In this document: one piece after another, positions 43,460 through 54,380 of the stretch | Layout of the letters: each line of letters begins with the position of its first letter | How positions within the stretch are numbered: position 1 is the first letter of the stretch | Source: Hibiscus mutabilis | Taxonomy: Eukaryota > Streptophyta > Magnoliopsida > Malvales > Malvaceae | Direction of reading: 5' to 3' | Assembly (NCBI GenBank): GCA_019671005.1 | Contig: CM033712.1 | Coordinates: 76,830,479-76,894,478 of the forward strand | DNA length: 64,000 nucleotides | Translations under genes and position numbers: made by a program | The notes under the pieces: generated by a model | Told to the model about the DNA's origin: nothing | Database searches by the model: none | The model's input: the letters and a program-made list of their open reading frames with translations, nothing else

Positions 43460-44950
43460 CCGCTATGTTCGTCTTGCTCTTTTTGTGGAGTTTTGTTTGA
43501 CGAGCGGGTTTTGAACCTCTCTAAGTTGTTGGCCACTTGGTGGTGATTGCCTTACATTGCTCATGGTCGGTTCCTCTTGCGACTTCGATGTATCGCTAGG
43601 TAAACCTCCTTGTGGTCTAGTGTTCAGATTTTGAGCAAATTGTCCGACTTGATTTTCCAATGATTTGATTGCCGCCTCTTGGTTTTGCAATCTCATCTCG
43701 GTCTGATAATAAAAGCATCGATTCTTTTTATGAAATTACTATTCTCAGCCATATAAGATTCAGTTTTCATTATAAAAGCATTTAGAGAATTTTCCAAAGA
43801 ACTAGATGTTGTCGGTTGTTCTTTGCGGCATCATTTGCCGTGGCATATTTTTTTGGAATCCCGATGCTTGTGCATTCGATTGTTACGTTTAGAGCATTGT
43901 TGAGATTACTCCATGAAAAATTCGGTGCTTCTTCCAAGCTGGATTGTATGTATTTGACATCATATTGTTGCCCCGATTGTAATTCCCCACATAGAAGCTG
44001 GATTCGGATTACGCATACATTCGGAAGAATTATGGTTATCACCACATAACTCACAAAAAGAATCCATTACCTTGACTTCATGTGTGTTGTTTGGTTTTTG
44101 CATGTTCGGACCATCTTGGTTAAAGCGGCCAATTGTGCGAAAATTGAATCGATGATCCTAGTTCATGTATTGTGGCTTGGCGTCTAACTCCTCCTCTTCT
44201 AGTAGATGGGAATTGATAATCATTCTTGGCCAGCTGTTTAAAATTTGCATTGCTTCTTCCGGTGACTTATCTAGGAGTATGCCGTTTGCCGAGGCGTCTA
44301 GCATCATCCTTGTTGGTGTATTCACGGCATTGTAAAACATTGTCACTTGAGTCCACACCGAATCCGTGTAGAGGCATTTATGTAGAAGTTCTCTATATCG
44401 CTCCCAAGCCTCGTACATGGATTCATCATCCACTTTGGCGAAAAGAAGTAATGTCGTTCTGAAGCTTATCGATTAAATTTGTAGGATTAAATCTAGCAAG
44501 GAAATCACGACAAAGATCAGTCCAAGATGCTATGGATCCGGCAGAATGCTATTTAGCCATGCTTTCGCCTATCCCTCGGTGAATAGGGGAATAATCTTAA
44601 TCGTAAGACATCGGGGGTGACTCAGTGTATCTTGAGCGAGTTGCAAATCTCGAGGAAAGATTTGAGATGTTGTCGTGCATCTTGATTCTTTGAGCCGCCA
44701 AATTGACCTATTGTGTTGATCATATTAAACATTACCGGTTTCAACTCAAAGTGGTCGGCTTCAATTTCGGTGCGACAACTCACGGTTAAGTCCATCAAGA
44801 TCTTCTTCAAGATAGTCTCGAATAGTTACTGTTTCGTGCAGAATCACTCCTCCTGCTGCTCGAACATCTTGATTCATATTGCCGTCTTGATTTGCCATTG
44901 CTTCTCTTATCCTTCGTCTAAGTCTTTGTAAGGTTCGTTCGATTTACGGA
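43460..44950 (-). pseudogene. inner element gag, decayed
   Basis: Pieces in Gag order on the minus strand: FELKPVMFNMINTIGQFGG...HLKSFLEICNSLKIH (44622-44810), ESMYEAWERYRELLHKC...NAVNTPTRMMLDASANG (44158-44433), and SLENQVGQFAQNLNTRPQGGLPSDT (43463-43696). This is Athila/Tat-type Gag. At least three frame changes or stops separate the blocks. Confidence 0.83.
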
Positions 44951-45077
44951 TCAAAGGGATATTCTGAAGTCGGTCTTGCCTGGTCATATACCAATGCAAA
45001 ACCAAAGTTTGTTAGCCCTTTGAATTTTAAACAAGAAAAATAAAAGAAAGTGCAAGAAAATAAAAACAAAGTTGCTA

Positions 45078-45104
45078 TTGCCAATCCCGCAACAGCGGCA
45101 AAAA
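45078..45104 (-). other. degenerate primer-binding site of inner element
   Basis: On the minus strand the sequence next to the LTR reads TTTGCCGCTGTTGCGGGATT. This is an altered form of the intact TGGCGCCGTTGCCGGGGA at 36365-36382, with substitutions and a deletion. Primer-tRNA annealing is probably impaired. Confidence 0.7.
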
Positions 45105-45109
45105 AAACT

Positions 45110-46621
45110 TGTTGCGCGTAATAAGTGCTACGCAATTGTGCAAGTATACACGTCATAAGTTATAGTATAAAAGATATCGTCTCCACGGGATTGGTGCCAC
45201 TTCAAGAATCTAGTCTCTTGCCTTTGTAAAAAGTAAAAACACAAGTAAAGGATTATCGAAGTTTTAACTAATAACTAATCTAGGAAGCAATAAAATAAAA
45301 TAAAAGATGAATTCGATTGAGAGAGATAGGCTAGGTTATCGTGAGTTGAGGTGTGATAGCCGATTGGATTGTCTTGGTAAAAGAGTGCATGGGCAACTCG
45401 GTTGCCGTGGCGACTTACTGTGGGGTTGCCTTGGCAATTAATTGATGGTTGCTTGGGCGACTAGTTGGGCAACTACTTGGGCGATCGGGCAGCAACTTCA
45501 AGGTTCGGGAGAGCGTTCTTCAATGGTTTCTTCTTATCCCTAAGTGAAACTCTAGCTACTTGTGCATGCCTTGATAATACATCCTGCGTGAATCAAGGGT
45601 GAACAACAACCAATCTTGCGCTCCTCTTAGCGTTGAAATCCTTAACTTATTCCTAAGCGGATTAATCTTCACCATCATTGGATTGCATAAAGATCATATT
45701 CATTCGTTTCTTGAATCTAACTCTCCCGATATTAGATAAATGGATGAAATCACGAGATCCTCTCCCAATTCACTCGCAAGCAATAATAGGAACCAAGAAT
45801 GAATAAACCTTGAAATAGAAAAGTGCAAACTCTTATTACCTAAACAAAAACCAATAGTTTCTCACAACCACAAAACACAATAACCATAGCCAAGTAAATT
45901 TTAGTTCATGGCTAGGTTCCAAAGAAACACAAGATAATTAATCCCTAGCATGAACCCAATCGAACAAAGATGAAGGAAGAGGCTTGTCGAAATCCTCCTT
46001 GCCCTTGATGCTTGTCGAAAATTCTCTCCTCTTGCCCTACTTGGACTTGCCGAAATTTCCCTCTTGCTCTCCCCCTCTGGATTGTCGAAATCTCCTTGCT
46101 ATTTATAGGGCTAGGCCAAAGTCCTTCTTTGAGGAGGAGTTTGAGTTGGAATTAAATTATCTTTAAAGAATATAATTCTTTATTATAATTTTATTCCTAT
46201 TAGAACTTCTCCTATCCACTTGGAATTTAATTCTTCTTTAATCTCTGCATGGCAATCAAATTCCTTTGGGCTTGGACCTTGCTCCATGTCATCTTGGGCT
46301 TGTAAACTCATGAATTTCGACATCCATATTGCTTTTGGTCTTTGTCGACAAATGCCATGGCAATCGCTCTCTCAGCGTCTCCTTCATGCACTGCCACGGC
46401 AACTAGCTCCATTGCTTTGGCAAGTGATCCTGCACATACACACAAAAACACACCAAAGCAGCATCTATTTCCACAAAAAATCACCAAGTTATGTAATCAA
46501 GCTCAACGATTGAAGGAAACATGGATTAATGCATGAATGGCTAACTATGCAACTAATATGAGCCTAAGTCTAACAATAATATGAGTAAAAGGGTAAGAAA
46601 ATAGTACTTTGAACACTTATC
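45110..46621 (-). repeat. inner element LTR (5' LTR in element sense)
   Basis: About 1512 bases, TGTTGCGCG to ACTTATC, paired with 36642-38163. It differs mainly by single-base indels and lacks the final A. Confidence 0.88.
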
Positions 46622-47890
46622 GTGTGTGATAGCGATTGGATTGTCTTGGTAAAGAGTGCACGGGCAACTCGATTGCCGTGGCGACTTACTGCGGGGTTGC
46701 CTTGGCAACTAATTGATGGTTGCCAGGCGACTAGTTGGGCAACTACTTGGGCGCTCGGGCAGCAACTTCAAGGTTCGGCGGAGCGTTCTTCAATGGTTTC
46801 TTCTTATCCTAAGTCGAAACTCTAGCTACTTGTGCATGCCTTGATAATACATCCTGCGTGAATCAAGGGTGAACAACAACCAATCTTGCACTCCTCTTAG
46901 CCGTTGAAATCCTTAACTTATTCCTAAGCGGATTAATCTTCACCATCATTGGATTGAATAAAGATCATATTCATTCGTTTCTTGAATCTAACTCTCCCGA
47001 TATTAGATAAATGGATGAAATCACGAGATCCTCTCCCAATTCACTCATAAACAATAATAAGAATCAAGAATGAATAAACCTTGAAATAGAAAAGTACAAA
47101 CTCTTATTACCTAAACAAAAACCAATAGTTTCTCACAACCACAAAACACAATAACCATAGCCAAGATCAAGTTAGTTCATGGTTGGGTTCAAAAGATATA
47201 CAAAGAATAATCCCCAAACCATGAATCTAATAGAAGCAAAAGAAAAGAAGAAGTCGAAATTCCCCTAATGCTCTCTTGTCGAAATTTCCCCTTGCTCTCT
47301 CTTTTTGGATTGTCGAAATCTCCTTGCTATTTATAGGGCTAGGCCAAAGTCCTTCTTTGAGGAGGAGTTTGAGTTGGAATTAAATTATCTTTAAAGAATA
47401 TAATTCTTTATTATAATTTTATTCCTATTAGAACTTCTCCTATCTTCTTGGAATTTAATTCTTCTTTAATCTCTGCATGGCAATCAAATTCCTTTGGGCT
47501 TGGGCCTTGCTCCATGTCATCTTGGGCTTGTAAAGTCATGAATTTCGACATCCATATTGCTTTTTGTCTTTGTCGACAAATGCCATGGCAACTCGCTCAG
47601 CGTCTCCTTCATGCATTGCCACAGGCAACTAGCTCGGCATATCCTTCATGCATTGCCACAGCAACTAGCTCGGCATTGCTTTGGCAAGTGATCCTGCACA
47701 TACACACACAAAAACACACCAAAGCAGCATCTTTTTCCACAAAAATCACCAAGTTATGTAATCAAGCTCAACAGTGGAAAGAAACATGAATTAATGCATG
47801 AATGACTAATTATGCAACTATTATGAGCTTAAGTCTAACAATAATATGAGTAAAAAGGGTAATAAAAATAGTACTTTTGAACACTTATCA
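46622..47890 (-). repeat. outer element second LTR, remaining part
   Basis: Resumes the LTR broken at 36641 (tgtgatagcgattgg...) and ends CACTTATCA at 47890, followed by the GTAAA duplication. The summed length of both parts (1522) equals the other outer LTR (1520). Confidence 0.88.
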
Positions 47891-50800
47891 GTAAACATCG
47901 TTTAAGCTCGGACTGTTACGACACAAATATCGAAATTAATGAATACCTTCATTTTTATGATTTAAATTAATTAATTCAAAATAAATGGGTCACATGAATG
48001 ACAATTAAAAATGGATGTCATAAAAAGGCTTGAAAATTAAACACACAAAGAAGCCCCTAAAGCCCTAACCTAAAAAGCCCAGATTATGGAAATTTAATTA
48101 GTGATCTAATTTAAAAACTAGGTGAATATAATATTAACCTTAAAATAATTAAACCCTAAAAAAACTAGAAAACCCTAACAAGTTATGAATTATCTTGGGA
48201 GATGATAATTAATTCAATCGATTTTAAACTAGTGCTCCAATAAGCCAAGAACATTATTTAAAACAAATTGAGTTAATTAACCATGGTTTAATTAACCATG
48301 GTTTAAAATTAAATGTCAATCTAAACTTGCAATTGATTTTATCCCAAAATTGATTAAGAAATGTTTAATTAATTTAATGAATTTAACATTTATCCCAATA
48401 AGCCAATGATAAATTTAAATTCACTAAGTTAATTCGAACCTAAATCTATCTAAGGCACTCAAGAATCTAATCCTAGATTAATCTAATTAATTTAAAGATC
48501 GTGCCCCTATGAGACGAGCACACGATCCTAAAGTAATTAAATCAATCTGCCTAATTCTAATCTAAAACTAACTTAACAACCCAAAGCCCAAAAAACCAAG
48601 CCCAAGGCCCACTAAGCTAAAGCTAACCCTAAGCCCAAAAGACTAAGCCCAAGGCCCACTAAGTTAAAGCTAACCCTAAGCCCAAACATACAAACATAAA
48701 TATATTTAATGTAAATACTAAAAACATATTATATAAAAACTATATTTGTTTAAAAAAAACCTTATATGATATATATTATATGACAACAAGGGACCTATAT
48801 TATATATATGTATAAAAACTATATATTATATATTTTATAAAAAAAACTATATGTTATATATATATGCCACATATTATATGTATGTTATAAAAACTATATG
48901 TTATACTCTTTATAAAATACTATATATTATACACCATATAAAGCTATATATAATGCTCCACATAAACAACCATATATTATACCCCAAAACCATATCAAAC
49001 ATATATGTCAATAGGAAAATAAAAGCATAATCATAAAAACGGGACTGAAATGTAAAGGAAACAAATTATAGAGCAGAACTTAGAACATGTATATAAAAAA
49101 GCGACATGGCAAGAGCCCTGAAACTCCAAGGACTACGAAAGTAAATAAAAAAGCGAAATGGCTTGGATAGCGTAATTATCCTAGGCGGAGGGACTATTGT
49201 TGTTATTTCAGAACACGAAAACCTTTATAGTGCGATAATGAAGATGTAGAAAGATCGTTTGCATAGTTAAACCCCTTTTTAACAACTTATAAAACACTCG
49301 TTTCGGCCGAGATTCGAACCCTTTCGGCCATTTATCCAAAAATCTAGAGAAAAACCCTTTCTCTCTGAAATCAAACACCCCAAAGGCCACCAATCAAACC
49401 CAGAAACTGGCAACTTTATGTTGTACGTCGGCAGTCAGTGAACCCAAGAAACACCAAAAAATACCCCTTTTATGCTTTAAAACCAAATATGGGCCTATCT
49501 TTGAGTAAAATAAAGAGAAACCCCTTCCCTTTTGAAAAACTGAAGGCAACAGAAAGTAAGAAAACTCCCCCCGGTCGGCCTCTTCACCATTTCACCACTC
49601 GCAGTCTGATAGGGACTGGATTCAAGCTTATCAATGGTGGGAGGAGACAAATCGACACAAGAAAGAGGGACAGAAGAGGTAAAAAATCTAAACTCCCTAA
49701 TCTATGCGTATATTTATGCTTTGAATTGAAAAAAGAGGAAGCGGTATACCTCAAAAAAAGCTTAAGGGTTTTTCTTGCCTTTTCCTTCCTGCTCTATTCT
49801 TTTTTGAGATTGTCGAATCCTTATAGATTGGTTAGGGTTATTGTTATATACCCTGTTTTACATGTATATCAAAAAATAGATAAATAAAATCCTAATATTC
49901 CTATTGGTTGCTACTGTTATTTATTTGTATTCATCTGAAATCTCTGAAATGTTGTTAGGATATACCGCTTCTATTCTGACATTCTTTTATTTGTTTGCAT
50001 GTGACGAGAGAGGAGGGGACCAGCCCTGGTTGCTGACGTGGTAAATGATGTGGCAGAGAGATGGTGAGGTGGCGTTGGGCCACTGCTTCTCTTCGGCCGA
50101 TGTGGAGGCAGTGTCAGAAGAGCAACATGCGCAGACGTATGATGCACGTGCGAGTGGGGAAGCTGTAAAGCCGTGCGTGGGGGAGCGTGTGGAATTTGGA
50201 AGGTTCTCTTGGCTGCATTTGGACCGTTAGATCAATAGCCAGATCTAACGGCCCGAATTTGGCTGCACATGATAGAGGGATTATTAGACTTAAGGTTTTT
50301 GTTTAAAGTTGGGCATGAAACAGGCCAAATATGTAATGAAACTTAATTTTATTTGATGGGATTATTATAATTGTAAATGGACATTATATATATATAAACT
50401 GATATATATTTAATAAAGTTGGGCTATTTTATTTATTTTTTGGGCTTTCTTTTCTTTTGTTTGCTGATTGCAAAAAATATTAGAGTAATATATACTAGTA
50501 ATAATAATATAAGATAGTAATAATAATTATAATAATAGTGATGTATAATAAACAAAAGAAGACAATAATAATTATTATAATAATAGTAGTACCACTAATA
50601 ATGATACTATATTAATATAACATTATAGTAATAACATAATAGCAGAACATATACATATATAACTAGTTAATATTTAGGGGTTTTCTCAAATGGATAATGA
50701 TGTGATAACAAATAACATAATAGATAACAAATAACAATAGTAATAGTTTTGGCTTTTGGACTTTAAATGACAATCATATATATACTACATAGTAATAACA

Positions 50801-51574
50801 TAGATAAGGTAGATAAAAAAGCCCCTTTTATATATATATTCTCATAGATAGTAGTACCATATAAGAAAACCTATTGTTGTAAAAATAAAAACGGGTCACT
50901 TCTTGACAAAATTAGTGATTACAATAGTAATTAAGTGGAGAGAGAAATTATCTCTCTCGGTAGCCGAATCGTTTGAAAGTCGAGGGGCCGCCGCCATAGG
51001 AGCTCACTCGTTGCCGGAACGTCGTCGAAAGATCACCGGAGTTGTAGAATACTGCCAAAAAAACGGAATAGACTGTCGTTTTCACGGGCGAGAAGGTAAA
51101 ACTCCTTCTATTCGCTTCGAATTCCTACAAAACAAAGAAAATATAATAGTTCTCATGAAAACTGAAGTAAAGTAAAGAAAATAGTGATGAAGTGTCTTAT
51201 CTACGGTGGTTGGGGGTTATAGTCATGGTCGGAGTTGAAGAGGGCTTGGGTACGGGTAGTTTTAGGCCTTAGGTCCGGGAAGAAGGGTGGCTCTGTTGAG
51301 CCGGGACTAGATCTGGAGGATGAGTGGAAAATAAAATTTTTAGGAAATTTTAAAGTTCAAGTCAGTGGCCGAAAATCGCCTTACGGCGGCCTGCCAGAGG
51401 CGGACGATGGTAAAAGAGTTTGACGGTAGTCAGCGAACAATTGAAAGTGGACAGAGGATGGTGGTGACAGATCCATGCGGTGTAATTAGTGGCGACCGGG
51501 TTTGAGATTTTTCGTGTTCAACACACGAAGAACATATTAAAAACCTAGGTGTTTGATCCAAAAAGAAGGGTTTT
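47891..51574 (-). repeat. retrotransposon-derived non-coding DNA
   Basis: The left part continues the minus-oriented LTR interrupted at 31906. A 47-bp tandem duplication lies at 48598-48691. Bases 48700-49000 and 50340-50870 are AT-rich simple-sequence runs (tatata, aataat). Frames of 60-150 codons (e.g. 49438-49887, 50903-51175) lack recognisable domains and were not called. The origin of 49.6-51.5 kb is unclear; some blocks look like LTR sequence in plus orientation. Confidence 0.4.
48598..48691. repeat. 47-bp tandem duplication
   Basis: Two head-to-tail copies of a unit starting aagcccaaggcccactaag, at 48598 and 48645, differing by one base in the first half (aagctaaag / aagttaaag). Confidence 0.85.
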
Positions 51575-51579
51575 CTGGG

Positions 51580-53080
51580 TGTTGGAGTATGCCCAAAGAC
51601 CAATCATGAAATTGTTGTAAAAGACATACTTATTTTATCTTGTTTATTAATATAAAGCCATTATTATTATTTCAGTCTTACTCTGTGTATCTATAAATAA
51701 ACTAAATTATAATAAAGTCCTTAGAATAATATAGTTATTCTTGAATGTCCTTAGTCAAGAATTATTATGGGCTTGGACAACAATAATGTGTTAAGACTAA
51801 TATGTAGTTGATTGATGACAAAGTGTTGTCATTGACATGAAGATGTCAAAATCAATACATAAGTATGTGTTAGGGAACAAAATGCTGGACTGACACGCTA
51901 TGAGCATGTTTCTTAGATTATTATGTTACAGTCACAACATTGCTTATGGTGATAACTACATATATGATCCTCAGACTTGAGATCATCATTATTTCAACAT
52001 CGTGAGTGACATATTTTGATATTGTCAAACGTGTGTCGTAACTGACTACACTATAAAGACTGATATTGGATATGTCATAATCCATGTAGAAAAACATGGT
52101 TGATCAAGATAGGATTTGTCCCTCCTACATAATAGGAGTAATATCATAGGCCACTTGATTGACTGAGGCTAGAAAATGCATGGCCGTGCTCGAATAAATT
52201 GATATGGGATATCATAGTTATTCGTTTACAATAGTCTACTCAAGATATCAAGAAACATTAGATGGACTATACAAGTGTGACTAATCCATGACTTGTGTCC
52301 GATCTAGATATGAGGACAAAAGGATGAAATACATAAAAGAAGTTAATCATTGAAAAAGGTTAAATCGAACCACAATTTCATGTAACTTAGGTAGCAATGA
52401 TGTATTGCTAGATGCCACTCATTGCTTGTAATATTAGAATTGTTTTGGATATTACTAATAACGTTACATTAACCTACAAGGGTCACACCCTATGATTGAA
52501 ACGAACAAATGTCGACTAGATAGTATATGTACAAGCTTGTTGTACACATAATTAGTGAGAAACAGAAATTGTTATAATTATTGTAATTATGGATAATTTC
52601 GTTTATATATATATGTTAATATTTGATAAGTTATTGTAATTATCAAATATCATTAAAGTATATGTATCTCTAAAAGAAACCTAATTAAAGTAGAATCAGA
52701 TTCTACATATTTAATTATATTCGAATAAATATATTGTATATTTAAAGAATCCAAATTTAATTAGAATTAGGTTTTTAAATGCTATATAAAGGCATAAGGT
52801 CTAGCAGCCATTTATCCCTCTTTTTCGAAATCATCTCTAAACAGTAGAGAAGAGAAAATTTGTTCGTTTTATTTGGGTGAACTACGTAGAGGTCGAAACA
52901 CTACTGTGACGACTCAGATTCGATTTGGATTCTCCTATACTCGTTACGGAATTCCAGATTATTTGAGGTAATGTTTTCATCCTTTATCACCCCGAATTCG
53001 TCCCTTGTACATGGATCACTAGTGGATTATGCTGGATAATTTTTTCGCTGCGCCATGGGGTGTACTGGCGTTTCCCAACA
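51580..53080 (+). mobile_element. solo LTR, Copia-type (TGTTGG...CCAACA)
   Basis: 1501 bases from TGTTGGAGTATGCCC to TTTCCCAACA with 6-base inverted ends. It is flanked by a perfect 5-bp duplication CTGGG (51575-51579 and 53081-53085). No primer site or internal region is present. A single LTR between intact duplications is the product of unequal LTR-LTR recombination. The TGTTGG/CCAACA ends suggest Copia; plus orientation is assumed from the usual TGTTGG start. Confidence 0.9.
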
Positions 53081-53085
53081 CTGGG

Positions 53086-54250
53086 TTATAGGGTGTTTAT
53101 GTTCAGAGAAAAATAAAGAGGAGAGAGAGTAGTGAGAAAGAGTGAAGTGGATATAATGAGCAGATTGACTCAGTTTTGGGCTTTTTATAGTGAGATCAAA
53201 ACGGTGTCGTTTTGGCACCGGGTCAGAGGGTCCGCGCGTCTTTGATTTGGATCGGGTCTGACCTGCGTGCCCATTCATCAGGGTTCTTTTTTTTTGGGCC
53301 TTTTGTTTGTAAGCATTGCAATCCAGTCCTAAATAAAATAAAGTCAATTTTAGTTTGCAATTTCGTTCATTTTAGTCCTTTTATTTAATTGTTTAATTTA
53401 ATTTAATTGCCTTAATGTATGATTGAATGCATGTTTTAAATTAAACATGTAAAATATATTTTTTAGATAATCAAAGAACACTTAGTTATAATTAATTATT
53501 AGAGCCATAGGGTTTAGGTTCTTTAATTAAGTTTTAATTAATTAATTAGGAAGATCATTGTTGCAATTTAATGTATATTAAGTGGAAACTTTGGGGTTCA
53601 AATTTGAATGGTGTTCCACTTGCTTGCAATGGGATGTTATCTCAACATTGACCTTAAAGAGGTACACTTAGCATACATTACAACCTAGAACTAAATAAAT
53701 GACCTAGTTAGTTAACAGAGCCTTATTTAGGATTACCACTTTAAATAATTAGAATCCCATTAAATTAGTGAATATTATATGAAATTTAGGGGTTTTGAGA
53801 CGGACGGTATTTAAGCAATTGATATTGTCTCTTAAAAACCTATAATGAGCGCAGATTAAAAGTTTAGAGACTGTAATAAAAGTTTTTTTTATTTTAATGA
53901 CCAAAATGAAAGTATCTTGAAAGTTTAGTGACTACCAGTGTAATTTACCCTTTAATTTGTATCTCACTAATTTAACCTATTCGACACCAATTCTCGGTTC
54001 AACAGATCCGGTCCGATTTTTTCTTTTGCCAAAATATCTTACAGTACTATTGGATACTTTACGTTTAATTCAGTTCCCCGTAGACTTTAGTTGACTTGCA
54101 AAAATGCCGACAAGAACTATTGCCATCGGCCATTTTCCAGAGATGGGTTCGTAGTTTAACAGAGTAATACCAAAGTCTAAACTCAAGATTCAAGAGCAAA
54201 GCTGTTTTAGCCACACACACAAAAACTGCAGCTGAGGTTCTCTCGAGAAA
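53086..54250. other. intergenic and upstream region of the DUF4220 gene
   Basis: No gene. The first several hundred bases resemble the 7.1-7.5 kb LTR fragment (cggtgtcgttttg..., gggtctgacc). The last about 150 bases would contain the promoter and leader of the following gene. Confidence 0.45.
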
Positions 54251-54271
54251 TATTTCCGATGATTCCTACAG

Positions 54272-54360
54272 GTAAACTACTCTCTGCCTTCTGTTTTTCC
54301 CAATTCTATTACTATTTTGCTGCTTAAAGAAGCTTGTAACCAGATGTCTAAAATTTTCAG
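54272..54360 (+). other. putative leader intron of the DUF4220 gene
   Basis: cag/gtaaac donor and a pyrimidine-rich tract ending ttttcag, 89 bases, just upstream of the coding frame. Removing it fuses ATG 54259 in frame to the DUF4220 frame (adds about 11 residues). Confidence 0.5.
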
Positions 54361-54380
54361 TTCTTAGTGGGTTAATTTTG

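Larger units (their letters stand above)
36642..46621 (-). mobile_element. inner Athila/Tat-like element inserted in its relative's LTR
   Basis: About 9.98 kb. LTRs 36642-38163 (1522 bases) and 45110-46621 (1512 bases) start TGTTGCGCGTAATAAG and end CACTTATC(A). The minus-strand internal region (38164-45109) carries Gag, protease, RT, RNase H and integrase motifs in Ty3 order but in many frames. There is no chromodomain, and the protease reads CDLGAS and RT FMDDF, as in Athila/Tat. The primer site is degenerate. The insertion splits the outer LTR exactly; the duplicated bases are GGTGT on the left versus gtgtgt on the right, i.e. imperfect. Confidence 0.85.
31907..47890 (-). mobile_element. 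outer Athila/Tat-like Ty3 element, self-nested
   Basis: Bounded by TGTTGCGTGTGATAAG and CACTTATCA, and flanked by a perfect 5-bp duplication GTAAA (31902-31906 and 47891-47895). The orientation is minus: the primer site lies to the left of the right-hand LTR. Left LTR 31907-33426 (1520 bases). The right LTR is in two parts, 36389-36641 and 46622-47890 (together 1522 bases), because a second element of the same family (36642-46621) is inserted in it. The internal region is only about 2.96 kb and keeps a gag-like remnant but no RT or integrase, so it is a deletion derivative needing help in trans. Confidence 0.9.

Noticed and set aside
49438..51423. Open frames at 49438-49887, 50045-50230, 50903-51175 and 51235-51423
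   Set aside because: No recognisable domain or splice structure, surrounded by LTR debris; likely chance.
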